Below, piece by piece: positions 17,895 through 27,226 of a stretch of DNA of 34,763 bases. The notes below the pieces were generated by a model. The model was not told where the DNA came from. It did no database searches and was given only the letters and a program-made list of their open reading frames with translations. The DNA comes from Planctomycetaceae bacterium (GTDB taxonomy: Bacteria; Planctomycetota; SZUA-567), in NCBI GenBank assembly GCA_021205245.1, contig JAJPXZ010000107.1:23591-58353 (forward strand), in the 5' to 3' direction. The first letter of the stretch is position 1; each line of letters begins with the position of its first letter. The position numbers and the translations under genes were made by a program.

Positions 17895-18650
17895 CTACCG
17901 ATAAAGGCACATGAAGATTTCATAGCGCCCGGGGACGTAATAGATTTGGGTGTACTCAATCGCTTGGCCCGATTTCAGATAGGTGGTTCGGGACATTTGC
18001 AAGAGACCGATGCATTCGGACAGTTGCAACTCCTCCACCAGCCGCTTGCCGGGAACCTTTACCCCGACGGTCTGGTTGGCGTAGTCGATGACCAGACCGT
18101 ACTCTTGCTCGAGAATCCGGTATAAAGAGTCGCGTTCGAGACGTTTGGGATCGAAATCGGGGCAAAGCGCCTCGGGAAGATAACACACCTGCGTGGCAAT
18201 CGGCTGCCCGTCGGCAAGGCGTAAACGGCGGAAAGAGAGGACGGGCGCGCCCTCTTCCAGACCCAATTGTCGGGCCACGACGCCCTGCGCGGGTTTACGG
18301 ACCACGCCGTGGATCTTTGACGTGGGTGCTAGGCCTGCCTTGCTCATTTCCTCGTGCAGACCGGTGAGCCGCAAGACCTGGCGGTTTAGTTTGGGCTGCG
18401 CCACCACCGGGCCATGCCCGCGCGTTCGCTCCACCGTGCCGTCGGTGATCAGCTCGGTCAGGGCGCGGCGTACCGTAATGCGGCTGACGCCATAGGCCTC
18501 GATGAGCCACTGTTCGGTTGGCAGCTTGTCGCCCGGTTTGAGTTCCTTGTCGGCGATACGCCGTTTGATGTCGTCCGCGATCTGGTAATAGAGTGGGATC
18601 GGCTTGGACTTGTCGATCATGTCGGGAAGCGATGGTGTTTGCATAGACAT
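17895..18650 (-). CDS. GntR-family transcriptional regulator with UTRA effector domain
   Basis: IPLYYQIADDIKRRIADKELKPGDKLPTEQWLIEAYGVSRITVRRALTELITDGTVERTRGHGPVVA followed by a UTRA-like domain. Confidence 0.92.
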   Translation of the reverse strand: MSMQTPSLPDMIDKSKPIPLYYQIADDIKRRIADKELKPGDKLPTEQWLIEAYGVSRITVRRALTELITDGTVERTRGHGPVVAQPKLNRQVLRLTGLHEEMSKAGLAPTSKIHGVVRKPAQGVVARQLGLEEGAPVLSFRRLRLADGQPIATQVCYLPEALCPDFDPKRLERDSLYRILEQEYGLVIDYANQTVGVKVPGKRLVEELQLSECIGLLQMSRTTYLKSGQAIEYTQIYYVPGRYEIFMCLYR

Positions 18651-18696
18651 CGTACTATTCCGGCGGCGACTTCCAGTGGGTTCAGGGCATCGGAGT

Positions 18697-18728
18697 CGCC
18701 GCGAAAGGGAGCAGTCTCTTTCGCGGCG
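18697..18728. terminator. Strong hairpin immediately downstream of the CoA-transferase operon
   Basis: CGCCGCGAAAG ... CTTTCGCGGCG, 11-bp perfect stem starting 7 nt after the last operon stop codon. No T-tract on the minus strand; CGTTTT follows on the plus strand. Confidence 0.55.
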
Positions 18729-18734
18729 CGTTTT

Positions 18735-19559
18735 CTACTCCTCCAGGGTCGCCCAATCCTGGGTGATGCCCGCATTCAGAAATAATTTCTTCGGATCAAT
18801 CTGTTCACGCAAGAGCCGCAGATCGTCGTCCGATGGCTCCGGCGTTATCGACACGCTCGGTGAAATCTCGATGTCATAGCCGGTGTTGTCGCGGATCTGC
18901 TCAGCTGTGACGCCGGGATGGATACTTTCCACGCGCATCATCTTCGTCTTCGGATTAATACCCATTATACATAAATTCGTCATGACAAAAGCGGTGCCGC
19001 CGCCCGGCAGGCCGGAGCGATCCTCATGACCGGCCGCACCGGAGATAAAATCGCACCGATCAACCAGAATGCGCTTGTCGTGGTTGACGATGATGCCGAC
19101 GCGCTTCGCGTGCGACGCCAATTCCGTCTGGGCCAGGACGCCTGGCAGACGAATCTTCGGGTTGGCATAGTCGCCGATGCAGGCGATGTTCAGGTTACCG
19201 AATTTGTCAACCTGCGCGCCGGACGCGAACGCCAGCCCGACCAGACCAAGGCGGAACATGCCCAGGCAATCTTCCAGCGGTATCTGACTTCGACACGGCC
19301 AGTATATAAGATCATACTCCCAATTGGAACTGGGGATGGTATCATGATCGAGAACCGGGTCAAGAACCGGTCCCATCATACACAGGGCGTTGGGGGCGTG
19401 CCTGAGTTGCGCCAGCCGCACCGCGACCAGTGGAATGCCGCAGGTGCGGATATAGGCCTTGCCGCCGGTGCCGATGCCGGTGAAATTCATCTCATCGTCG
19501 ACGACTCGTTTCGAGACTTCGACCGCGAGAAGTTCTTCAAGAGAATATCGCTTGTCCAT
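18735..19559 (-). CDS. CoA-transferase beta-subunit-like protein (GctB/IpdB-like), copy 1
   Basis: MDKRYSLEELLAVEVSKRV..FTGIGTGGKAYIR..SGAQVDKFGNLNIACIGDYANPKIRLPG..SGLPGGGTAFVMTNL..EQIDPKKLF. ATG overlaps alpha stop (TAATG). Confidence 0.87.
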   Translation of the reverse strand: MDKRYSLEELLAVEVSKRVVDDEMNFTGIGTGGKAYIRTCGIPLVAVRLAQLRHAPNALCMMGPVLDPVLDHDTIPSSNWEYDLIYWPCRSQIPLEDCLGMFRLGLVGLAFASGAQVDKFGNLNIACIGDYANPKIRLPGVLAQTELASHAKRVGIIVNHDKRILVDRCDFISGAAGHEDRSGLPGGGTAFVMTNLCIMGINPKTKMMRVESIHPGVTAEQIRDNTGYDIEISPSVSITPEPSDDDLRLLREQIDPKKLFLNAGITQDWATLEE

Positions 19560-20464
19560 TATCCTGCCCTCCGGGGATGGCCAAGGCGTTTTTCGAGTAA
19601 TTCGTGGCCGCCCAATTTTTCGATGTATTCGTCCTCGTTCTTCGTGCCGTAGATAAATTCGTCCAGGTAGCGGGCAAAGTCCTCGGCTGTGGCTGAGCAC
19701 TCCTGATAATAATCGGCGTGAGCCTGATCGAAGTCGTACCGGGTGTCGCAGGAATTTGGGTGCGCGCCGTGCGGCACGTTGCAGACGGTTTGAATAAACA
19801 GTTTCGGCAACATCGTCTGGGTTGGGGTGCGAATAATCTCTTCCTCGGGGACGAGTTCTTCGACGCTGACAATGGTGTGTTTGCCGCAGCGGGCGATGTA
19901 GATGTCTGTTTCATTGTCCATCATGCGGATGGTGTCTAATTGTACGTTGCCATAGGTGTCGGCCCGGTGGGCGTGGATAATGGACACGTCCGGTTTGAAC
20001 GCCTCCATGGCGACAAGCTTTTCGCCGGTGAAGGGACAGACCACTTCCTTGAATTCGGGATTCTTCAGGAGATCCGAATGCAGCGGCACGCGGCTGATTG
20101 CGTAAGGCAAGCCAAAGGTGCCGGCGCGGAACTTGTCCATGGCGCAGCTTTCGGAGATATCGACAAAGCGAATCTTCTTCTGCTCGACCGCGCGGCGGAA
20201 ATTCTTGGCCATGCCGGCTGTGAACAGGCCCACATAGGAAGACCACGCCTCCTTGACGCAACCGGCTCCGATAAGCATGTCGAAATCCATGCCGGCCGAC
20301 CAGGCATAAATGGTGAGGTCGCGCTTCTTCTGCCGCACGATTTCGCGGACAAGCGCCATAGGGCATTTCCGAATGAGGGAGCCGCCTATGGCCAGCTTCG
20401 CACCGTCCGGGATGGCGCTGACCGCATCGTGAAGCGACTTTAGTTTTGATCTTCTTTGCTGCAC
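19559..20464 (-). CDS. CoA-transferase alpha-subunit-like protein (GctA/IpdA-like), copy 1
   Basis: KLAIGGSLIRKCPMALVREIVRQKKRDLTIYAWSAGMDFDMLIGAGCVKEAWSSYVG; IIHAHRADTYGNVQLDTIRMMDNETDIYIARCGKHTIVSVEE; PHGAHPNSC. Confidence 0.88.
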   Translation of the reverse strand: MQQRRSKLKSLHDAVSAIPDGAKLAIGGSLIRKCPMALVREIVRQKKRDLTIYAWSAGMDFDMLIGAGCVKEAWSSYVGLFTAGMAKNFRRAVEQKKIRFVDISESCAMDKFRAGTFGLPYAISRVPLHSDLLKNPEFKEVVCPFTGEKLVAMEAFKPDVSIIHAHRADTYGNVQLDTIRMMDNETDIYIARCGKHTIVSVEELVPEEEIIRTPTQTMLPKLFIQTVCNVPHGAHPNSCDTRYDFDQAHADYYQECSATAEDFARYLDEFIYGTKNEDEYIEKLGGHELLEKRLGHPRRAG

Positions 20465-20483
20465 GGTAGACCTCCCTTATGCG

Positions 20484-22154
20484 TTAGAATGCTTCGGGCC
20501 AGATACTGTAACTGCCATCGAAAATGACATTGATCAAATACGGACCCTGGTGTTTGCGCGCATTGGCGAAAGCGGCAGAAATTTCTTTTGCCGATTTCAC
20601 CGTTTCCGCGCCCATACCCAATCCCTTGGCCACCGTGGCGAAGTCGACAGAAGAAAGGTCGACGCCGTTGTAGGTGACGTCGTCGCCGAACTTAAACCGT
20701 TCTTCCTGGCGGATGTTGCCATAAGCGGAGTCGTTCAGGACCACGACGATTTGGTTAACGCCGCAGCGCGCCAGCGTCTCTAGTTCGCCCAAACTCATGC
20801 CGAGGGAACCGTCACCAAGAATGCTGATTACCTCCCGCGACGGCTCCGCCAAGCTGCACGCGAGGCCTGCCGTCACCGAGAAGCCCATGTTGCCGTAATT
20901 CACCGGCTTCATGTAGGTCATGCCCTTTTTGATGGTGAGAAGGTGCGACCATGCCCCGGGATTGCCCGCGTCAATACAGACAATGCCGTCCGGCTTCAAC
21001 TGCGCGTCAATGGCGCGGATGGTCGCGACCGGCGTTGCGGGCGTGGCGCTGTCGTCGTTCCAGGCTCCGGAGAAGACTTTGTCCCGCCACGCGGCGCGGG
21101 CGGCCTGTTGCGTACCGAGCCACTTTTTCCGGCTCGTCTGCGCGGCGGCATCGGAGTTCGCGAGGAGCGGGAGCAGCGCGTCCAGCGTCAAGCCAATCTC
21201 TCCGGCGAGTCCGCAGGAGACAGGGTATTGCCTGCCGAGGTTCTTTGTCTCGAAATCGATCTGGACGACATTCTTAAAGTCGAGGGTCCAGCGATTCGTC
21301 CCGACGGCGCTCAAGCTCGAACCAAGAACAAGGACACAGTCCGCTCCCTCAAGCGCTCCCCGGGTGACGGTGCTGCCGTGGCGGGTCCGCGCACCCAACA
21401 CCAGATCGTGATCGGTGGGAACGGAACCGATACCGTTAAAGGAGGTGACAATCGGTGCGTTCAATGCTTCCGCCACTGCCAGAACCGTGTCGCCGGCTTT
21501 GGCCATTTTGACGCCGTTGCCGGAAAGGATGCATACCCGCTTGGCAGCGGTGAGTATTCCCGCCGCCTTTTGTAGAGCATCGGCGGTCGGGAGCACCTGC
21601 GGCGTCGCACAATAACTGGATGGGTCCATCGGCGTATAGGAGACGTTCGCGCTGGGGTCTTCGATAACGTCCCGGTAGAAGTCGAGCACCACCGGACCCG
21701 GACGGCCTGACATGGCTATGCGATAGGCTTCGCGTACAGCCCACGGAACGGCGCTGACATGCCGAACCGGGATGAAAGCTTTCACCAGACTGGAGAAGAT
21801 GGCTTCGTGGTTGGCGTCCTGGGCGTCCCCCCTGCCGACATCGGGCAGCTTGTTTTGGAACAACAGAGCGATGAGGGGGGTGGAATCGCGGAGCGCACCG
21901 CCGAGAGGGGTCACCATGTTGGTCGCACCCGGACCCGTTGTCGCGAGGCACACGCCGGGTTGCCCGGTGAGACGGCCCCAACCGTCGGCCGCGTGGCCGG
22001 CTCCGCCTTCGTGGCGGGTGGCGACAAAGCGGATGGACGAGCCGTTGAGGGCGTCGTTCAGGAAAATGGTTTGCCCGCCGGGAATGCCGAAGACGACTCT
22101 GGTCCCCTGTTCTTCAAGGATTTTGACCACAGCCTGGGCAGCCGTCATGTTCAT
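20484..22154 (-). CDS. Thiamine-pyrophosphate-dependent enzyme (acetolactate synthase-like superfamily; substrate unknown)
   Basis: 556 aa; FGIPGGQTIFLNDAL, ATRHEGGAGHAADGWGRLTGQPGVCLATTGPGATN, GDGSLGMSLGELETLARCGVNQIVVVLNDSAYG (TPP motif). Confidence 0.9.
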   Translation of the reverse strand: MNMTAAQAVVKILEEQGTRVVFGIPGGQTIFLNDALNGSSIRFVATRHEGGAGHAADGWGRLTGQPGVCLATTGPGATNMVTPLGGALRDSTPLIALLFQNKLPDVGRGDAQDANHEAIFSSLVKAFIPVRHVSAVPWAVREAYRIAMSGRPGPVVLDFYRDVIEDPSANVSYTPMDPSSYCATPQVLPTADALQKAAGILTAAKRVCILSGNGVKMAKAGDTVLAVAEALNAPIVTSFNGIGSVPTDHDLVLGARTRHGSTVTRGALEGADCVLVLGSSLSAVGTNRWTLDFKNVVQIDFETKNLGRQYPVSCGLAGEIGLTLDALLPLLANSDAAAQTSRKKWLGTQQAARAAWRDKVFSGAWNDDSATPATPVATIRAIDAQLKPDGIVCIDAGNPGAWSHLLTIKKGMTYMKPVNYGNMGFSVTAGLACSLAEPSREVISILGDGSLGMSLGELETLARCGVNQIVVVLNDSAYGNIRQEERFKFGDDVTYNGVDLSSVDFATVAKGLGMGAETVKSAKEISAAFANARKHQGPYLINVIFDGSYSIWPEAF

Positions 22155-22242
22155 GGTGATGTTCTCCTATACGGTATCGAGCGAGGGATGGGTTGCGTCT
22201 CCAGCCGCTGCGCTGTGCGGTGCGGCGGGAAGAGGGAAAGGG

Positions 22243-23256
22243 TTATTTCTTCTGGAACGAAACCACCGTTTCGTAGATGCTCTGGCCGAGGTCGCCATAG
22301 CGAGCCGCGTATTCCTTCGAGACCTGCGAGACGGCTTCAACCCATTTCTCGCGGTCGGTGATTTCGACGAACTCGAGCCCGGCTTCCTTAATCTTCGCTA
22401 TTTCCTTATCGAGGTTTTCCGCGTGCAGCTTGCGTTGTAGCGTGGCTGCCTCGTCCACAGCCTTCAGGATGAGAGCTTGCGATTCTTTATTCAGGTCGCT
22501 CCATGCGTCAAGGTTGTAGGTGATGAAGAGCGGCTGGAAGACATGGGAGTCGACGATAATATACTTCGCCTGCTCGTAGAACTTCTGCTGGGAGATGAGG
22601 TCGATGGTACCTTCCATGCCGCCGACAGCGCCTGTTTGAAGCGATGTATAGACATCGCCAAGAGGCATGGATATAGCCTGCGCGCCGAGGGCGGAGATGC
22701 TATTGACGTAGATGGGCGAACCGGGAGCGCGGAGCTTGAAGCCGGAGAGATCGCCGTGATTGGTGATGCGCTTGTTGGAGAGAATTTGCCGGGGGCCATC
22801 ATAAAAAGCGCCAAGCATCTTGAAGCCCTGTTCCTGAAAAGCTTTGTCCATGTCATCCCACAACGAGATAACCGCTTCGTTCATCTGGTCGATGGATTCG
22901 AATGCATACCAGGCTTCGAACACCGCAGTCGCAGGCACATACAATCCGATACCGGCGGTACCGGAAAACAGCAATTCGAGCGAGCCTTCCTTCTGGGCCT
23001 GAATGTGATCCTTTTCGCTGCCGAGGGAGCCGCCGTGGAAGATATCGCCCCGGAGGTTGCCGCCGCTCTCGTCCTGGATGATTTTCTTGATAAGCTCCAG
23101 ACCCTGCCCTTGGGTAGTGCCTTTGTTATAGGGGTTACCGATTCGGATCTTTTTCTTCGGATACTCGGCCGCGACGGCGACGGGGATCAAGCACGCCGCG
23201 ACGGCAAGGGAAAGGCAGGCTGCGGCGGCGCGGATAAAGTGTGAAGTCCTGTTCAT
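22243..23256 (-). CDS. TRAP transporter substrate-binding protein (DctP family)
   Basis: Signal peptide; KKIIQDESGGNLRGDIFHGGSLGSEKDHIQAQKEGSLEL, NHGDLSGFKLRAPGSPIYV, SLQTGAVGGMEGT. Confidence 0.92.
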   Translation of the reverse strand: MNRTSHFIRAAAACLSLAVAACLIPVAVAAEYPKKKIRIGNPYNKGTTQGQGLELIKKIIQDESGGNLRGDIFHGGSLGSEKDHIQAQKEGSLELLFSGTAGIGLYVPATAVFEAWYAFESIDQMNEAVISLWDDMDKAFQEQGFKMLGAFYDGPRQILSNKRITNHGDLSGFKLRAPGSPIYVNSISALGAQAISMPLGDVYTSLQTGAVGGMEGTIDLISQQKFYEQAKYIIVDSHVFQPLFITYNLDAWSDLNKESQALILKAVDEAATLQRKLHAENLDKEIAKIKEAGLEFVEITDREKWVEAVSQVSKEYAARYGDLGQSIYETVVSFQKK

Positions 23257-23277
23257 GATTTCTCCTCTAATACTTCC

Positions 23278-24564
23278 TTAGAACAAAAGGTTGGGCAAGG
23301 CTGTCGCGAGGGACGGCACGAAAACGAGAATACAGGCAATGATCACCAGGGTTATGACAAAGGGCATGAGCATGGGGACTATGCGGGTCATGGGTATTTT
23401 GCCGATAGTGGTGGTGACGAAGAGTATGCCTCCCACCGGCGGCGTCACCGCGCCGATCATGCAGATAAGAGTAAACAGCACACCAAAGTGGACTTTATCC
23501 ACACCTATTTCACCCGCGATGGCGGTGAAGGTGGCGGCGAACATGATGACCATCGGTGTCACGTCCACGAACATGCCGAGAATGAAAATAAAGAGAACAA
23601 TTATAAGCAGGATGGCTGTGGGTGATCCGCTCAACGAAAAGAGGATTTCGGCGATGACCTCCTGAAAATGCGACCGCACCAGAACGTTCGCAAAGATTCC
23701 CGACAAGGCGAGAAGCGCGAAGATGGTGCAGGTGGAGTTGGCGGCGGAGCGGGTCACTTCCATTACGTCGGAGACTTTGGTGATGGTCCGGTACCATGCG
23801 CCAAGCAGTAGCGACAGCACGCAGACAATAGCCCCTGCCTCCGACGCGGTGGTCCAGCCCATGATGATGGAGAGGAAGATGGCGGCGGGAATAAGCAGGG
23901 CAGCCCAGCCGCGAACCACGGCGTGCTTCAGCTTTTCCATGGAGAATGGATTGCCTTCCTGGCGAAAGCCGTTCCTTCGGCAGATGATAGTGCCGACAAT
24001 CATCAGGCTGAGGCCAATGACCAGGCCGGGGACCACGCCGCCCATGAACAACCTGGCCACCGAAGTATTGGTGTAGTAGCCGAAAAGGATGAACAAGGTG
24101 CTTGGGGGGATGATGGGGCCGACGACATTGGCGCAGGACGTGAGGGAAATGGCGTATTCCTTCGAGTACCCACGGCTGGCCATATCGGGAATAAGACTGA
24201 CGCCGAGAGCGGCGGCGCAGGCGGTTCCGGAACCGGAGATGCTGGCCATCATCATCGCCGCCAAGACATTGACATAGGTGAGGCCGCCCTTCAGTGAACC
24301 GACGATGGCGTCGGCGAGGTCCAGAATCCGGCGCGTAATGCCCGCCTTGTTCATGATCTCCCCGGCAAAGATAAAGAAGGGGATGGCCATAAGCGGGAAG
24401 GAGTCGACGCCGGAGAAGGTTTGCGACGGGAGAAGGGTCAACGGCACGCCCAAATCGAAAATGTAGATGGTGGCGAGGCTGGCCAGGCCGATACTGACAG
24501 CCACGGGGATGCCAAGAAAGATGAGGGCAATCAGGATGAGGAAGATGGATACCGATTCTGCCAT
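23278..24564 (-). CDS. TRAP transporter large permease (DctM)
   Basis: 428 aa; FLGIPVAVSIGLASL, FPLMAIPFFIFAGEIMNKAGITRRILDLADAIVGSLKGGLTYVNVLAAMMMASISGSGTACAAALG. Confidence 0.95.
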   Translation of the reverse strand: MAESVSIFLILIALIFLGIPVAVSIGLASLATIYIFDLGVPLTLLPSQTFSGVDSFPLMAIPFFIFAGEIMNKAGITRRILDLADAIVGSLKGGLTYVNVLAAMMMASISGSGTACAAALGVSLIPDMASRGYSKEYAISLTSCANVVGPIIPPSTLFILFGYYTNTSVARLFMGGVVPGLVIGLSLMIVGTIICRRNGFRQEGNPFSMEKLKHAVVRGWAALLIPAAIFLSIIMGWTTASEAGAIVCVLSLLLGAWYRTITKVSDVMEVTRSAANSTCTIFALLALSGIFANVLVRSHFQEVIAEILFSLSGSPTAILLIIVLFIFILGMFVDVTPMVIMFAATFTAIAGEIGVDKVHFGVLFTLICMIGAVTPPVGGILFVTTTIGKIPMTRIVPMLMPFVITLVIIACILVFVPSLATALPNLLF

Positions 24565-24588
24565 GGTGTTCGCCTTTACTGTATCGAT

Positions 24589-25113
24589 TTAATCCACCGG
24601 AAGGGCTTCATTCGCTATTTCTCCGGAGTGCACCGCATCCAACGGCCTGCCCCGCAGGACGTCCCAAATGCTGGTCAGGCACTCGAAGAGCACGAAGAAA
24701 GCGCTGACCGGAACAGCCAGGTATGGCCAGAACATACTGATCTGCATGACCGCCGACATCTGGCCGCTGTTGTTGACAGCCGAGCGAATGCCGAACACGA
24801 ACAGCAGGAAAAAGAGGAAACAGACCGTTAGCATCACGAAGATGTGCGACACCCGCCTGCCCTTGGCCGACAAGCGCTCGGAGAGAAGCGTGAGCCGGGT
24901 TTGCGTTCCCCGGCGCATGCCGATGCCGATGAGGAGGAGTGTCCCCCATATCATGGAGAACCGGGTCAGTTCTTCAGCCCAGACCGTTTTCAGGTTAAGC
25001 CCGAAGGTGCGGTCGAGAACGCCAACGAACGTTGCCAGGACCGCGACAAGGAACAGGATGGCGGCGATGTTGGTCAGCCATTTATCCATAATGGAGCGGA
25101 TTTTGTCGATCAC
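24589..25113 (-). CDS. TRAP transporter small permease (DctQ)
   Basis: 174 aa, about four TM segments; VWAEELTRFSMIWGTLLLIGIGMRRGTQTRL. Confidence 0.92.
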   Translation of the reverse strand: MIDKIRSIMDKWLTNIAAILFLVAVLATFVGVLDRTFGLNLKTVWAEELTRFSMIWGTLLLIGIGMRRGTQTRLTLLSERLSAKGRRVSHIFVMLTVCFLFFLLFVFGIRSAVNNSGQMSAVMQISMFWPYLAVPVSAFFVLFECLTSIWDVLRGRPLDAVHSGEIANEALPVD

Positions 25114-25145
25114 GTGGTTCTCCTGCTATTACGTGATTGCCACTG

Positions 25146-26345
25146 CTAGATTAACTTGCGTGCGGCAAGGTCGGCGATTTCCTCTTCGGTCATGTGGAGA
25201 AATGAGGAGAGGATTTCCTGGTTATGTTCGCCCAACTTCGGCGGGAGCTTCTCCAGCGCACCGGGCGTCTTGGACATCTTGACGGTGATACCGGGCAGGG
25301 AAATTTCGCCGACGTCGTGGTATTGACGGTAGTAAATCGCGTCACGGTGCTTGAACTGGACATTTTCAACCAGGTCGGAGACGTCGGCGATTTTCGAAAC
25401 CGGGACGCCTGCGTCGACCAGCAACTCTTCGGCTTCGTCGACATTGAGGGTGCCGATCCATTCCTGGACGTATTCCTCCACCTCAAGAATGCAGGTCATG
25501 CGCTTGTTGGCGGTATCATAGCGCGGGTCTTCGTTTAGTTCGGGCCTGCCCATCAGTTTTGTCAGCCGTGCGAATAGCGGATCGGTGCCTGCGTGCAGAT
25601 AGATCATGCCATCCTTGCAACGGAAGGCATTGGCCGGGCCGGTGACGTTGTCGCGGTTGCCGCGCCGGGGTTGGATTTCTCCGGTCTCGACATAATGGGG
25701 GACGGCGGTGGCGAGAAGCGACAGCACGCATTCGATCAAAGCGATGTCGAGGCGCTGGCCTTCGCCGGTACGCAGTTTGTGGACCAATGCCGTAACCGTA
25801 CCGAAGGCGGCATAGATGCCGGTGGTGAAATCCGCCACCCATGAACCGGTGAGCAGAGGGTCGCCGCCCGCCTCACCGGTCAGGCCCATCAGTCCGCCCA
25901 TGGCTTGTCCGATGCAGTCGAAGGCGGCTCGGTCGCGGTAAGGTCCGTCCTGCCCAAAACCAGAGATGGAGGTCAGGACCAGCCCAGGGTTGATTTTTTC
26001 GAGTTCGTCCGGCGACAAGCCCATCTTGTCGAGGGTACCGGGACGGAAATTCTCGACCAGCACGTCGGCCTTGGCGACCAGCTTCTTGATTATCTCCACA
26101 CACTCGGGGTTGTAGAAGTCGAGGGACAGGCCGCGCTTGTTTTTATTGTATTGGGTATAGTAGAGACTGACTTTCTCGTCGCCCTTGCCGGCAAAGGGGA
26201 GCATATTGCGGCTGGCGTCGCCGGCCTTGCGGTTTTCAATTTTGATAACATCCGCACCCATGTCGCCCAGCATCATGCAGCAGTAAGGGCCTGCAATAAA
26301 GCGGGACATGTCGAGCACCGTGATTCCCTGCAATGGTCCTGCCAT
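25146..26345 (-). CDS. CaiB/BaiF family (type III) CoA-transferase
   Basis: MAGPLQGITVLDMSRFIAGPYCCMMLGDMGADVIKIENRKAGDASR, NKRGLSLDFYNPE, LVENFRPGTLDKMGL, SISGFGQDGPYRDRAAFDCIGQAMGGLMGLTGE. Start at 26345; the longer ORF to 26939 is spurious read-through. Confidence 0.94.
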   Translation of the reverse strand: MAGPLQGITVLDMSRFIAGPYCCMMLGDMGADVIKIENRKAGDASRNMLPFAGKGDEKVSLYYTQYNKNKRGLSLDFYNPECVEIIKKLVAKADVLVENFRPGTLDKMGLSPDELEKINPGLVLTSISGFGQDGPYRDRAAFDCIGQAMGGLMGLTGEAGGDPLLTGSWVADFTTGIYAAFGTVTALVHKLRTGEGQRLDIALIECVLSLLATAVPHYVETGEIQPRRGNRDNVTGPANAFRCKDGMIYLHAGTDPLFARLTKLMGRPELNEDPRYDTANKRMTCILEVEEYVQEWIGTLNVDEAEELLVDAGVPVSKIADVSDLVENVQFKHRDAIYYRQYHDVGEISLPGITVKMSKTPGALEKLPPKLGEHNQEILSSFLHMTEEEIADLAARKLI

Positions 26346-26377
26346 AACGCCTCCTCGTTCGTGAAGGATTGTCCGAT

Positions 26378-27196
26378 TCACTCTGTTTCGAGCCGTGCCG
26401 GTTCCTGGGTAATTTCCGCATGCAGCCACATCTTTTTGGGATCGATGCGGGTACGAATCAAATCGAGATCCTCGGCCGAGGGCGGTTGCGTGACCGGCAC
26501 ATCGTCTGGTACCTCCAGCGCGAAACCGGTCCGCTCGACAACCTGCTGCACCGTCTTCCCCGGATGCACGCTCGCCAGCCGCATGCGGCCGTTTTGCGGA
26601 TTGAAGTCCATGACCGCCAGTTCGGTGAAGAGCAAAGCCGGGCCACCGCCGGGCAGGCCGCTGCGGTCCTTGTTGCCCGCGGCCGAGATATAGTCGACCT
26701 TTTCGACAAAGGTACGCCGGTCGTGCTTTTGGATAGCGAAGACCCGCTTTGCGTGGGCGGCGTGGTCCGGCTGGGCCAGCGGGCCGGGCAGGCGAACCTT
26801 GGGATGGTGGTAGTCGCCGATACAGACAATATTGAAGCTGCCGTATTGATCGACCTGCGCGCCGGAGACAAAACCGATGCCCATCTTGCCGCGCTTGAAA
26901 ATGCACAGGGCTTCCTCGACCGTGATCTGGCTGCGGCAAGGCCAGCGGATGAGATCCGGCTCGAAATTTGTTTCGGGAATGCGGTCGGCGTCCAGCACCG
27001 GATCGAGAATAGGACCGAACATGATGGTGTAATTGGGCGCATGGCGGAGTTGCGCCAGCCGCGACGCGACGGCGGGGATGCCGACCGCGCGAATAAAAGC
27101 CGCCCCGCCCGTACCGACGCCGACAAAACCCATTTCGCCGTCATGGATGTGGCGTGACACCTCTACCGCAAGCAGTTCTTCCAATGAGTAATCCAT
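26378..27196 (-). CDS. CoA-transferase beta-subunit-like protein (GctB/IpdB-like), copy 2
   Basis: MDYSLEELLAVEVSRHIHDGEMGFVGVGTGGAAFIRAVGIPAVASRLAQLRHAPN..SGAQVDQYGSFNIVCIGDYHHPKVRLPG; clear paralogue of 18735-19559. Confidence 0.88.
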   Translation of the reverse strand: MDYSLEELLAVEVSRHIHDGEMGFVGVGTGGAAFIRAVGIPAVASRLAQLRHAPNYTIMFGPILDPVLDADRIPETNFEPDLIRWPCRSQITVEEALCIFKRGKMGIGFVSGAQVDQYGSFNIVCIGDYHHPKVRLPGPLAQPDHAAHAKRVFAIQKHDRRTFVEKVDYISAAGNKDRSGLPGGGPALLFTELAVMDFNPQNGRMRLASVHPGKTVQQVVERTGFALEVPDDVPVTQPPSAEDLDLIRTRIDPKKMWLHAEITQEPARLETE

Positions 27197-27226
27197 GAAT
27201 CGTCCTCGCTCAGTCGTTTGCAGAAA

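Noticed and set aside
22204-22226. Imperfect hairpin GCCGCTGCGCTGTGCGGTGCGGC between dctP and the TPP gene
   Set aside because: The stem has an internal mismatch and no T-tract; it could be chance in GC-rich sequence.
20484-26345. Classical oxalate degradation cluster (oxalyl-CoA decarboxylase plus formyl-CoA transferase)
   Set aside because: A TPP enzyme plus CaiB transferase fits superficially, but the TPP enzyme looks more acetolactate-synthase-like, and a TRAP importer and two GctAB-like pairs are not part of the standard oxalate system. Kept only as something to test.
26346-26939. N-terminal extension of the CaiB-like ORF (25146-26939)
   Set aside because: The extension overlaps the GctB-like gene out of frame and is not CaiB-like; the CaiB N-terminus starts at 26345.
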